A stretch of 43,917 nt of DNA from Anaerolineae bacterium. Its GTDB lineage: Bacteria; Chloroflexota; Anaerolineae; Promineifilales; Promineifilaceae. A program made the translations under genes and the position numbers. The notes beneath the pieces were generated by a model. The model saw nothing but the letters and a program-made list of their open reading frames with translations. It did not search any database and was not told where the DNA came from. This document shows, piece by piece, positions 25,108 through 34,500 of this stretch. The stretch covers positions 1 to 43,917 of the forward strand of contig JANQGC010000084.1 in NCBI GenBank assembly GCA_028277515.1. The letters are read 5' to 3'. Numbering within the stretch: the first letter of the stretch is position 1; each line of letters starts with the position of its first letter.

Positions 25108-27636
25108 TTACGGCCGTGCTGCCACAGGTAAGAACACGACAAATTCAGTTTTTTCCTGGACGATCATCTCCAGCGAGATATTGCTAACCGGCTGAACAGG
25201 ATCGTTGCTGACCAGGCAAAGTTCCCCTTTGTACTCATCAGGAGTCAGGCCGGCAGAATCAAATATAAGCGGTATATCCTCTTTGCTGTCGCTATTTATT
25301 GTGCCATTTACTTTGGGCAGCGTAATCCAACTGATATTTTGCGGCCGGCAATCGTCGCGGCTGCCGGCAAGGCGAAAGCCGAGATCTGGGTGTTCAAAGC
25401 CACAACTGCTGCTGGAGTCCCAATCCAAACAACCCCTATCGAATGCGCCACCGGGATTGCGCCAGGCAAACTCGCTGCCTGTCTGGGCGGTTCGTTCATA
25501 CCAGAACCATTGGCCACCTGCACCCGCATCCATATCTGCCTGAATCGAGAACCAGTATGTGCCGGGAACAAGCAAAGCAGGCATGGGTAAGTCGACTATG
25601 AACGAGCCATCATTATCAAAGGTTGGTGGCAATCCTTCGGCCGTATAAACGGCCGTTCCCGGCAATCCCTTGTCATCCGCATAAAAATATACATTGACCG
25701 CCGGGGCAAATCCTTCCGGCCCATTATTGTTTTCATATTCGCCAAATGCTTCGACCGCATACACGGTCCATGAACCATCTTCCTCAGGAACAATGAAATC
25801 ATCGGCCGCCTGGCTGTCAAAGTCGGAATTGGCAGCTTCATATTCTTGTGAATTGGCCCCTCTAAGCGTAGTCACGGAATCACTTTGGTCATAAAGCAAA
25901 TCATTGCGAGGGCTAACAACCGGTGAGGAGGTCTCATCTTGCAGGAGTTCACCCTTTTCCGGCCTGGCAGACGGCACAGCGCCATCAAGCTGGGCTGCGG
26001 TCCTTTCCTCGTGCAGTGGCCCCTGTATCTTAACGGCCGTTCCCGCTTCAAAAAGCTGCCAGGTGAGCGGGCCCCCACCGTTGTTATTGAGGGTTAACGG
26101 GAGCTGCTTTTGTGTGTTCGGCGTTTGGGTTGCGCTTAAATGAGCTGGCTCGACCGTCAATTCCGGTTGATTGAGCCGCTGCACACAGATATCATCAAAT
26201 GAAAAACCACGCAAATCGATCATGTTATTATTGAAGGATTGGAACTTGATCAGAAAACCCTCGTTCAAGGTCAACCCGGCATCCGCTGCTGCCTGGCTCA
26301 AATTGATGGTGACGTTTTGATAACGTGGCTGCAAAGCGCTGAAATCATAAATTTTGCTATAGGTCAAGCCGCTGTCGTCGCTGATAAAGACCCCATCTTG
26401 GAGATAATTATCACTGCCATGATTGAGCACCTGGAAATTTAGCTCTACCTGGCGTTGGCCGGCCAAATCGGCCGCTAAAATGGCTGCCTGTGTTGTGAAG
26501 GTATTGACACTACACAGACCTCCACAATCCGTGTCCAGGTTCAAGCCATATTGACCGGAGTAGGGGAAAGCGGCCGTCACCGCTACGCGTCCGGTAGCTG
26601 TTGTGCCCTGGGTTGTCACCTCGGCAACCATGGTGGTAGGCAGCGACCCGGAACCTTCTTCAAAGCCTTCACACATAGGATACCGGGCGGCAGCAGCGAC
26701 TTGCGTTTCGGCTGTCAAAACAACTGCTTCGCTTAACGAGGCATCGTTGATCGTGGCCATATTGGTCAAGTTTCCGGCCGAATTGCTCGTTATTTGAAAT
26801 GAGATATCGACCGTTTGGCCTGCCGGAACGTTCCCTGTCCATTCAATTTCATGAGTTGTTGAATTATAAGTGGCCCCATTGCTGACGCTGCCGGGGACAT
26901 AGGTTGTGCCTTGCGGTAAGGAATTGATTAAATTGGTATCTGGCGAGTCCTGGGCACCACTGTTAAAAAGATGGACCGTGTAATTGATGGGCACACCGGC
27001 AACGGCCGTTGTCGGCGCGCTCAACCGGGAAAATTGCAAATCAGGCGTGGGCGTGGGCGCGCAGGTTTGCAAGGCCACATCATCGAGATACCAACCCGGC
27101 CCGCCCTCACCGCTGGGATAGGAAAAGTGTTCAAAGACGATATCGACCGTTCGACCCTGCCAGGGTGTCAGGTCAATGGCATGTTCGGTCCAGGCCGCTT
27201 GATCCTGATCGACAAAGTAAACCTCCTGGCCATTGATCAGGACTCGGCCTTGATCCGTGCCATCTTCATCCCACCAATCCCACCATTGCAATTGGCCGGC
27301 AGAGAATGTGGGCAGGGTAACTGTTTTTGTCAACCGGTGGCGGCTTGGTTCTTTGGTAATATTGCCTGAGAGATTCGTCGCCCATACATTAATGCCGGAA
27401 TGGGCCGTCGGCGGGGGCGTTGGCGCACCCCACTGCCACTCACCGGGTGGTGTATTGGCGATAAATCCGCCGTCTTCCGCTTCAAAATCATACAGCACCT
27501 CGTCATCCCAGCTATCGACGCCGCAGACCAATGCGGTGGGCTGAAAATTTTGTTCCGTGCCGGCAGCGGCCGTGATAAAAGTGGCGGGCAAAATAAGCAA
27601 TGTGATGAGAATGAAAAGTTGGTGACGTTTTTTCAT
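25108..27636 (-). CDS. Secreted DUF11-containing surface protein
   Basis: The 842-aa product has a signal peptide (residues 1-25, KKR then LFILITLLILPATF). Residues about 45-192 form a jelly-roll-like domain ending in GWYLDDVAL, as in MAM or immune-inhibitor-like domains. Residues about 199-305 are a DUF11 repeat (VHLFNSGAQDSPDTNLINSL, GTTYVPGSVSNGATY). A second jelly-roll-like region around 320-490 ends in FSFDDICVQ, then LTLNNNGGGPLTWQL marks another Ig-like domain. The C-terminus VVFLPVAARP matches a tail common on Chloroflexota surface proteins. AAAGGAA precedes the ATG at a 7-nt spacing. A LexA-like palindrome lies 35 bp upstream of the start. An adhesive or structural surface role is inferred. 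Confidence 0.82.
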   Translation of the reverse strand: MKKRHQLFILITLLILPATFITAAAGTEQNFQPTALVCGVDSWDDEVLYDFEAEDGGFIANTPPGEWQWGAPTPPPTAHSGINVWATNLSGNITKEPSRHRLTKTVTLPTFSAGQLQWWDWWDEDGTDQGRVLINGQEVYFVDQDQAAWTEHAIDLTPWQGRTVDIVFEHFSYPSGEGGPGWYLDDVALQTCAPTPTPDLQFSRLSAPTTAVAGVPINYTVHLFNSGAQDSPDTNLINSLPQGTTYVPGSVSNGATYNSTTHEIEWTGNVPAGQTVDISFQITSNSAGNLTNMATINDASLSEAVVLTAETQVAAAARYPMCEGFEEGSGSLPTTMVAEVTTQGTTATGRVAVTAAFPYSGQYGLNLDTDCGGLCSVNTFTTQAAILAADLAGQRQVELNFQVLNHGSDNYLQDGVFISDDSGLTYSKIYDFSALQPRYQNVTINLSQAAADAGLTLNEGFLIKFQSFNNNMIDLRGFSFDDICVQRLNQPELTVEPAHLSATQTPNTQKQLPLTLNNNGGGPLTWQLFEAGTAVKIQGPLHEERTAAQLDGAVPSARPEKGELLQDETSSPVVSPRNDLLYDQSDSVTTLRGANSQEYEAANSDFDSQAADDFIVPEEDGSWTVYAVEAFGEYENNNGPEGFAPAVNVYFYADDKGLPGTAVYTAEGLPPTFDNDGSFIVDLPMPALLVPGTYWFSIQADMDAGAGGQWFWYERTAQTGSEFAWRNPGGAFDRGCLDWDSSSSCGFEHPDLGFRLAGSRDDCRPQNISWITLPKVNGTINSDSKEDIPLIFDSAGLTPDEYKGELCLVSNDPVQPVSNISLEMIVQEKTEFVVFLPVAARP

Positions 27637-27663
27637 GTGACTATTCCTTTACTTTTCCCCCTC

Positions 27664-27692
27664 TTGACAAGAACATGCGTTCTATTTATGAT
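27664..27692 (+). promoter_or_regulatory. Second promoter with a LexA-like box, without a matching gene
   Basis: TTGACA (27664-27669) and TATGAT (27687-27692) are 17 bp apart, with GAACATGCGTTC (27671-27682) in the spacer. It matches the promoter at 10832-10860 closely, including the CCCTTA just downstream. It points rightward into sequence antisense to a broken FG-GAP gene, so the gene it once served may be lost; alternatively the palindrome controls the leftward secreted-protein gene. Confidence 0.45.
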
Positions 27693-27937
27693 GCCCTTAG
27701 TTCATAATCCTCTGACGATCGGCCGCGGGAGCAGCCCATCCTCAGACCATAAAATCATCGACTATCGACTCGCCACTTGCAACTCACTACTATGCCTACA
27801 CTAGCCCAACCCACCAAATGCACCGCCACAGCCAGGCTTGCTCTACTGTCGACTGATCGCTGCTTACTGACAACTCGCAACTCGCCACTCAATCGATATT
27901 GTTTCCCAAATATAAAAAAAACAACATCGACCTTCCC
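27693..27937. repeat. Low-complexity gap with ACTCGCCACT copies
   Basis: ACTCGCCACT occurs at 27768-27777 and 27880-27889, amid degenerate variants, and again at 30430-30439. No gene was recognised. The sequence looks like decayed short repeats. Confidence 0.4.
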
Positions 27938-28545
27938 TCAGCAAAAACGGGCCAAACGCATCCAGGGTTCCCGCTGCCGCAGCGCCCAACCAAAATGCCG
28001 CGGGTCCAGAACATCAATAATCGTAGGCGCGTAAAGCTGGCGATAGCCATCCTCCGTCAGCCGGTCGGCCGATCCATTCAACACCAGCACATAACCCCAA
28101 TCCGGACCATTAGTCAAGCCCCAGCCGGGCAGGCCGCTGGCCATGTCCCAGTAGCCATCGCCATACCAAAGCGGTCGCCCGCTTCCGCCCGTTCCGGCAC
28201 ACCGGGCGTATCCTGGTGCCATTCGCTCCAATCATCGGGGTTGATGCCCAGGTGCGAACCGGGGAAAACGTAAACGGCCCCGGCGTTGGGCTCGCCATCG
28301 ACCAGCTGGCCGGGTGCGGCCACGGCCAGGTCGGCACAGCCATCGCCGTTGAAATCAGCCTGATCCTCACCTGCTGCACCTCGTGGCGGGTCACCAGCCG
28401 GACCAATATCGACCCCCAGCACATGAGGTAGGAAGGTATCGTAGGGTAAAAGACAGCGGGCTTTGGGTTCGGCCGGCTGGGCAAGTACGGCTGTTGGCAG
28501 AGTTAGGATCAGAACAATGGCAAGGATGCCAAGGTGACGGGTCAT
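27938..28545 (-). pseudogene. Broken FG-GAP (integrin-alpha-like) secreted protein gene
   Basis: The 5' part (28545 to 28114) encodes a signal peptide (LAIVLILTLPTAVLA) and an FG-GAP repeat with a calcium-loop motif (ADFNGDGCADLAVAAPG). Near DRFGMAMA (about 28155-28168) the homologous frame shifts: the other frame continues with GDGYWDMASGLPGWG, then ILVLNG-like and RHFGWAL sequence, and stops at 27938. A deletion of several codons between copies of GATGGC at the junction would explain both the lost residues and the frameshift. The last repeat is also cut short after FGWAL. As it stands a 143-aa truncated product is possible. A sequencing or assembly error is an alternative explanation. GGAG precedes the start codon. 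Confidence 0.65.
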
Positions 28546-28572
28546 AGAAGGTTACTCCATATGTTTATCGGA

Positions 28573-29592
28573 CTAATCTTCAGTTTTCAGACTTTTATTA
28601 AATGCCTCATACGTCTCCACTTGCTGCCGGACGGCAGCGACCGGATCGTCGGGATAGGGCACGATATCGAGATCCCCTTCCCGCAAAATTGCCTGGTATT
28701 CCTCGCTGTTAAAGGCTTCCCGCAGCGCACGCTCTAAGAAATCGAGACGCGCTTGCGGTGTCTCATTATGCGCGGCCAGGCCACGGAAGCGCAACAAGGG
28801 GGTGAAATCAACATCTAACTCTCCTACCGCCGGCACATCTTCAGAATCCCTGATCCGCTCATCCCACAGCGTCAGGACGGGTTGCAGTTCACCGGCATTG
28901 ACCAGGTCCTTGACATCACTCGTTTGCTCAATTAAAAGGTCGGTTCTGCCGGTGAGCGGGGCCGTGAAACGTTCCTGCGCATCATTTAAAATCACACGTT
29001 CCAACACTATGTCAAAAGCCTGCCCCAGGTTCATGATGCTGATGTCTTCCAGGTCAAGAGGCGTTCCGCCGCTGGACACGGTTAAACCGGGATTCTCTTG
29101 GGCATAAGCGACAACTTCGTCCCAGGAATTAAAACGTTCATCATCCGCAGCGATATAGATCTGGGAGACGGCAATGCTGCCAACGAGCAGGGGCGTCAGG
29201 TCTTCGCCCGGATTGACATCGGTTTCACCGGCAGCATAGGCGGCAGCGTAGGTGTCCAGCAGGCTGAACAAGGTGTAGCCATCGGCCGGAGCCTCCTGAA
29301 ACGTACGCAGCGCCTCCAGGCCGCCATCACCCTCCACATTGACCACTTCCACGGGCACGCCCAAAGACGCTTTGGCCGCCTGGCCAATGCTCCGCGCCCA
29401 GCGGTCCGATCCGCCCCCTTCTCCGAAGCCGACGATGATCTTGATCGGCTGAGTGGGAAAATCGGACGCGGCATCCGGCGGCGCTTCCATAATGCCACAG
29501 CCGGAAAGGACACTCGCCAGGGCAAAGAAGACGGATGTGATGATAGCGAAGACCTGTAGAGTTTTCACATTCGATTGGCCAGGATCGTTCAT
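28573..29592 (-). CDS. TctC/Bug-family solute-binding lipoprotein
   Basis: This 339-aa protein has a lipoprotein signal (hydrophobic stretch, lipobox VLSGC, C32). The body fits the TctC/Bug family of tripartite tricarboxylate transporters: PIKIIVGFGEGGGSDRWAR early, VVNVEGDGG in place of the usual VENxPGAGG, then DGYTLFSL. These proteins capture carboxylates outside the cell for TctAB. No tctA or tctB lies nearby, so it is an orphan here. AAGGAGAG lies just before the ATG. The downstream gene on the same strand is the broken FG-GAP gene, 28 bp away. Confidence 0.88.
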   Translation of the reverse strand: MNDPGQSNVKTLQVFAIITSVFFALASVLSGCGIMEAPPDAASDFPTQPIKIIVGFGEGGGSDRWARSIGQAAKASLGVPVEVVNVEGDGGLEALRTFQEAPADGYTLFSLLDTYAAAYAAGETDVNPGEDLTPLLVGSIAVSQIYIAADDERFNSWDEVVAYAQENPGLTVSSGGTPLDLEDISIMNLGQAFDIVLERVILNDAQERFTAPLTGRTDLLIEQTSDVKDLVNAGELQPVLTLWDERIRDSEDVPAVGELDVDFTPLLRFRGLAAHNETPQARLDFLERALREAFNSEEYQAILREGDLDIVPYPDDPVAAVRQQVETYEAFNKSLKTED

Positions 29593-29840
29593 TTTCTCTC
29601 CTTATCGCTTACCTGTCATGTGCCGTTTTTGTGACGTTAAAATGTTAGCATAACGGTATGTAAAATAATTATCAAGAGGCGATTACGATTATGATTAACC
29701 CTCCACGCGAACATCCTACCCAAATCGGGGATTCCTAACTGACCTCATTCGATACGCGATTGCGATAGCCAAAACAACGACAACGACAGGCAACTGCATA
29801 CTGCTCACTGAAAACTCGCCCACCAGCCCTCTTCGCCTAG
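29593..29840. other. Gap between the TctC-like gene and the Calx-beta-like relic
   Basis: No gene or strong site was recognised. The right part is low-complexity (ACAACGACAACGACAGG) and resembles the degenerate repeats seen near 27.8 kb. Confidence 0.4.
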
Positions 29841-30113
29841 GCGACCATCACGGTTAATTCAACAGCTGACACGGTCATCGCCGGTGATGACGATACAGCC
29901 GGTATCCAGGTCGACAACCAGGCTGTGCTCATCAATGAAGGGGGCCAGGTCACCTTTGAAGTCGTCCTGACCAGCCAGCCACAGGACAAGGTCTTCGTGC
30001 CCTTCAACGGGGCAGAAGGGCTGGCGTTCAACAAGGAGTTCGTCGAGTTCACAGCCACCAACTGGGACCAACCGCAGACAATCACGGCCACGGCCGTCGG
30101 TGCGGATAGATAA
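29841..30113 (+). pseudogene. Relic of a Calx-beta-like surface repeat protein
   Basis: An open frame runs between TAG (29838-29840) and TAA (30111-30113) without a proper start. Its translation begins ATITVNSTADTVIAGDDDTA and continues with INEGGQVTFEVVLTSQP and FTATNWDQPQTITATAV, the core of Calx-beta-like repeats found in large bacterial surface proteins. Only about one repeat remains and there is no signal peptide, so it is a gene fragment. A GTG at 29925 could start a 62-aa product but has no convincing ribosome-binding site. The right end abuts the inverted repeat cluster at 30114. Confidence 0.6.
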
Positions 30114-30304
30114 GGTAGGGGCGGGGCCGGTGGGCTGAGATCTGCGAGAATAACTCAAACGAACCCAACCACCGGCCTCGCCCTATACATCTAAACCATC
30201 AGGGCGAGGTCACGCGGAGCCAATGTCATTAGCTCCCTTGAAAACCTGCCGCGCGACCCCGCCCCTACCCGTGGTTCGGTCATTATTTGGGCGAGATGGC
30301 GCGG
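30114..30304. repeat. BIME-like cluster of alternating inverted repeat units
   Basis: Related GC-rich units alternate in orientation: forward at 30114-30132, inverted at 30170-30184, forward at 30201-30217, inverted at 30249-30270 and a diverged forward copy at 30289-30304. The pair GGTAGGGGCGGGG (30114-30126) and CCCCGCCCCTACC (30257-30269) is a perfect 13-bp inverted repeat; the first two units pair over 15 bp with one mismatch. The pattern resembles REP/BIME elements. Confidence 0.55.
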
Positions 30305-30405
30305 ATACAACGTCTGTAGGCTCCTCCACAATCGTACCGCGCGAGCTTGTGCTGAGCTTGCCGAAGTATCCCACCCCTACCTGATCCTCTGCGGTTTGGG
30401 AAATC

Positions 30406-30440
30406 GAGTGGCGACTGCGACAACGATTAACTCGCCACTC
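30406..30440. repeat. Inverted repeat at the 3' end of the luciferase-like gene
   Basis: GAGTGGCGA (30406-30414) and TCGCCACTC (30432-30440) form a 9-bp perfect inverted repeat with a 17-nt loop that reaches the stop codon of the gene at 30440. It could stabilise or terminate the minus-strand transcript, though there is no clear T tail. Confidence 0.35.
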
Positions 30441-31345
30441 TACCATCCAGTGCCAATCTGCTCCTTGACCGCGGGTACAATCTCATTGGCAAAGATCTCA
30501 ATTTGTTGGGCAACGTCTCTAGCGCTCCAGAGAATGAATGTATCCATTCCATAGTCGTTATAGAAGTGCAGAATTTGCTCGACCCAGTAAGCGGCCGTTC
30601 CTTCAATGCTCCCTTTTTCGTTAATCCTGCCCGAATTTCCCGCACCTGGGATGATGACACCATTTATATTGTAGCCTCGGCGAATCGCTTCCGGCGAACG
30701 CTCCGCTTGCGCAGCCCCTTCATCAATCGAGGCGTTGATGCGCTCTAATTGCTCCGGAGGGATGAAGGGCATGGAAACGAAGACGCCATCAGCCATCCGT
30801 CCCGTTAAGCGCAGCATGCGCGGGCCAGAAGCGCCAACCCAGATAGGAATTTTCTTCAGCGGAAAGGGTCCTGGGCGGGCACCTTTGACGCGGTAGATTT
30901 CGCCCTCATAACTGAATGAGCGCCCCGTGTCGTTCCATAAGCCACGCAGAATATGTAGGGCATCATGAAATGCGGCATAAGCTTCGGCCGGGGTGCGTCT
31001 TGGCCCGCCATAAGCGACGATGGCGTCCCAGAACCCGCCGGCCCCCAGACCAAGTTCAACCCGTCCACCGGTCAGAATATCCAATGTTGCCGCTTGTTTG
31101 GCGAGAAGGGAGGGCAGCCGCAGCGGCAGATTGGCGACATTAGGCGTGACGTGAATCTGCTCCGTGGCCATAGCCAGGGCTGTCATCAATGTCCATGTCT
31201 CGTAAAAGCGGCGCTGGTAGGGATGATCCTGAATAGTGAGCAGGTCCAGGCCATTATTGTCGGCTGTCATTGCCAGGCGAAATGGTTCTTGCGGATCATT
31301 AACAGATGGATCAAGAAAAATGCCAAAACGTGGTTTTAAGCTCAT
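30440..31345 (-). CDS. LLM-class (luciferase-like) flavin/F420-dependent oxidoreductase
   Basis: The 301-aa product has the luciferase-like TIM-barrel pattern: FGIFLDPSV at the N-terminus, NGLDLLTIQDHPYQRRF, VTPNVANLPLRLPSLLAKQA, LDILTGGRVELGLGAGGFWD and PIWVGASGPRMLRLTGRMADG. This last set resembles F420-dependent members, although FMN use cannot be excluded. The start at 31345 is chosen because GAGGAGA lies 7 nt before it; the in-frame ATG at 31384 lacks such a site. The substrate cannot be read. The gene stands alone downstream of the CHAT gene on the same strand with about 220 bp between. Confidence 0.88.
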   Translation of the reverse strand: MSLKPRFGIFLDPSVNDPQEPFRLAMTADNNGLDLLTIQDHPYQRRFYETWTLMTALAMATEQIHVTPNVANLPLRLPSLLAKQAATLDILTGGRVELGLGAGGFWDAIVAYGGPRRTPAEAYAAFHDALHILRGLWNDTGRSFSYEGEIYRVKGARPGPFPLKKIPIWVGASGPRMLRLTGRMADGVFVSMPFIPPEQLERINASIDEGAAQAERSPEAIRRGYNINGVIIPGAGNSGRINEKGSIEGTAAYWVEQILHFYNDYGMDTFILWSARDVAQQIEIFANEIVPAVKEQIGTGW

Positions 31346-31562
31346 GTGCTTGTCTCCTCTTGGCTTCATGTCAGAAGCGGGCAAAGCAAGTAAGGTGTCA
31401 AATGGTTACAGGGACATTTTAGACTTCTTAGGCCAGGAGGACAATGACCCTTTAAGTAGAGGTTATAAAGATGGCTGTTGCTTGCGGTGGCTTGCAATTT
31501 GGTGTGGGGCAGCATTAACAGAAAAGGCAGAGATGTATTGCGGGCTGCGACCGGACAACGGG

Positions 31563-34500
31563 CTACGATGAGAGAATGGCTAAAATGCGGTTGATGAGCA
31601 TGGCGCTGTTGGGGTCGATATCAGCGGTCAGGGTTGCTGCATCCCGTTCGCCGGCCCAGATACGCCGCACGGCCGTTGCGATTTGCCAGCCTCTTTCGGC
31701 CAACTGGGGTAATAACGCTTCGATATCTTCCTGGCCGATTTCCCCTTCGATCTGCTGAGCCACTGCTGCTATAGATTGTAACAATGGTTCCCATTGTGCC
31801 AGCACCTCTTGCATATCGGGGACTGTTGATTCTTCTGGAAGACGAAGGCCAGCCTCTTCAGCCAGTTCTGACATTTGAGCCATTAATGCTTGTTGTTGAT
31901 CTGGTGAAAGTGACGCAATTATCTCCTTTACTTTCGTCTCATCCCCGGATTCAAAAGCGGCCAGAAGCTCAGGGGGAAACATTGATTCAACCGTGGATTT
32001 GATCCTTTCTCGTTCGGCCTTTTCTTCCTCGACCAACCCCCACACGGCGGCAATAGCGGCATCGCCGGAAGGGTAGGTTTGCGGCAGGCGGTCAAAGAGG
32101 GCGCGGAACTGCACCCCGGGGATCTGCTCCACTTCTGCTGCCACCGCCGCAAATGAGGGTGGCGAAGGGGGCAGGTCCGATTTGGCCAGGTTGGCCAGGT
32201 TGGTGCGCAGGCCGCCGGAGCCAGTTTGAATGCGAATAACTGCCGCCGCTAACCTGTGGGCCAGGACGAGCGCGGACGGCGCGTCACCGGGGTCTAAATA
32301 ATTGGCCAGATTGTTATGGCTGATAACGCAACCTTCCGAATTATTGGCCTGGTACTTGTAGCGCAGGGCGGTTTTTTCAAAGTTAACGGCCGTTTCCCTA
32401 CTCCCCACCTCATTTTCCAATCTAGCCAACGCAGAGTACACTCTGCCCAAATCATCCGCGTGCCGCCCTCCTTCAAAAACGATACGGCAGGCGTGCAAAA
32501 GAGCGCGTGCTTCGCCGAAGCGATCCAGCTCGATCAAGGGACCATAATCATTGAAGCGGGTGCGGGCCAATTCAAATGCATCCGCTCCCCGCGCTTCTTT
32601 GTATTGCACCTGGTCGGCATTGAGCGCCAGCGCCTCGGCCCACTGTTCCGAGCGCATGGCCGCAGAACGGCCGGTGTCCAGCAGCGCTTCGCGTATATTC
32701 CACGGATTGACCGACTCCTGCGCCTCGCTTTGCTCCGGCAGGAGGTCTAACTGCGGGCGCAGTTCCGCCACCCGCGCCAATACTTCCTCGTATTGGCCCA
32801 TTTTGTTCAGCACCTGCAAACGTCTCGTCTCGTCCCCCAACTGCGTCCACGGACCCAGCTCAGCAAGGTGGCTGTAGCCGGCCATTTCCCCGGCGATGGC
32901 CAACGCTTCGCTGAAACGGCTGCTGAGCATCAGCAAATTGAGCAAATCTCCAGCAAATGATGAGGCCAGCCGGTAATTGCCCTGCTTTATACTCTCCTCA
33001 ACTCCATCCTGAAATATCTGTTCTGCTTCAACGATACGGCCGCTTTCCATTAAAGCATTCGCCAGGATCCCTTTTGCCTGTATCCGTTCTGTGGCCTCGA
33101 TAATCCGTCGCAGGAGGGGAATCGCCAATGCCAATGTCGCCGGACTGCTGTCTCGATGAATCATTTTTTCCAGCAAATTAGAAGCATCTACCCATCGTTC
33201 CCGCCGCAGCAGGTAGGGGGCGGCGCGCCGGCCGCTTTGCGCCACCAGCCGCCCGCCACCCTGCATCTCCGTCCGCAAGCCGTGTTGGGCACCGGCAATC
33301 CAGTAATCTCCCAATTCTTCATCGGCAGCGGACAGCAGGTCCGGGTCGGCGGCCGCGCGAGTCGCTTCAGCCACGCCTGGATGGATGGTGATGAGAGATA
33401 TTTGCTTCTGGCCTGGGCTTGTCGATGAGCTGGAAATTTGAGCTTGCAAGTCGGCGATTAGAGTTTGCAATTGGTCGGGATCGAGGTTGGCGATTTGGTC
33501 GCCAAACTGTTCCGTCAGTATGGCCAGCAGTTGTTCAGCATCAGGCGGGTTATCATTGGATGGGGATTGGCGATTGGACTCTTGGGTTTGAAGAGTTTCC
33601 ACGGCGATCAGCCCCACTTGCTGCAACTCGTCTAATGCCGGGGGTAGTCCCAACTGCGGCAGGTCACGCACGGTGGGGGCGGCCGGGTGGCCGTCGCCTA
33701 ATCGCTGGAGAAAATCCTGCCAGTTGGCGTCTAAGATGTTGGTCATACGGTCTGGCGGCTCAAGGCGGCAGAGGAAGGTGAAAAGGAGTGCAGCGGCCGG
33801 GGAGAGCCGCCTGCTCACGCCGCGCGTCCAGGCCCCCAGCGCGGCCACAAAATCACGCTCGGTCTGCCTTGTCTCCCCTTGATCGCTATCCCTGGGACGG
33901 GGAGCAAAAAAGCTGTCCAGGGCCCCGGCATCACTGGTCATTGCCCTTTCCGCCTGTTCCAGTAGAGCGAGCAACTCGGCGCGATCGGCCGCCAGGCCGT
34001 CGGCCAGCTCCAGCAGCTTGGGGTGACCCTGCGCCAGTCGCAGCGTACGCTTCAGTAAATCGCGCCCCTCCTCATCGGCAAAGAGATCTTGCAGATGGGG
34101 CAGTTCCCGCGCCAATAAGACGCTTTCGGCGAAGCTCAAGGCGTGAATCGCTTCCCGTTGCAGCGCGGGATGGTTGGCCAGGCTGGTCGGCAGGCGGCGG
34201 CTGGTCAAAACGATGCGGGACAGGCCGTTGTGCTCTATGAGAGCGGCCAGCAGTTCTTCCCACCGTGGATTGCGCCAGCGGCCACTGCTGGTCAGCAAAC
34301 TTTCCAGGTTGTCCAGCACCAGCAGCAGGCTGTTCTGGCTCAAAAACCCGCTCAGGCGGGGCAGGGTATAAGCGCGCCACTGCTGTGGATCGTCGAGATT
34401 TGCGGTCAAGGCCAATTGAGGCGCGTTTAACTGTCGCTCTATCTCAAACATCAGGTTAAACAATTCTTGCCCGATGTCGGGCGCCTGCCCGCTGGCCCCT

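Noticed and set aside
31346..31384. Thirteen-codon N-terminal extension of the luciferase-like protein
   Set aside because: The downstream ATG has GAGGAGA at good spacing and begins the conserved fold.
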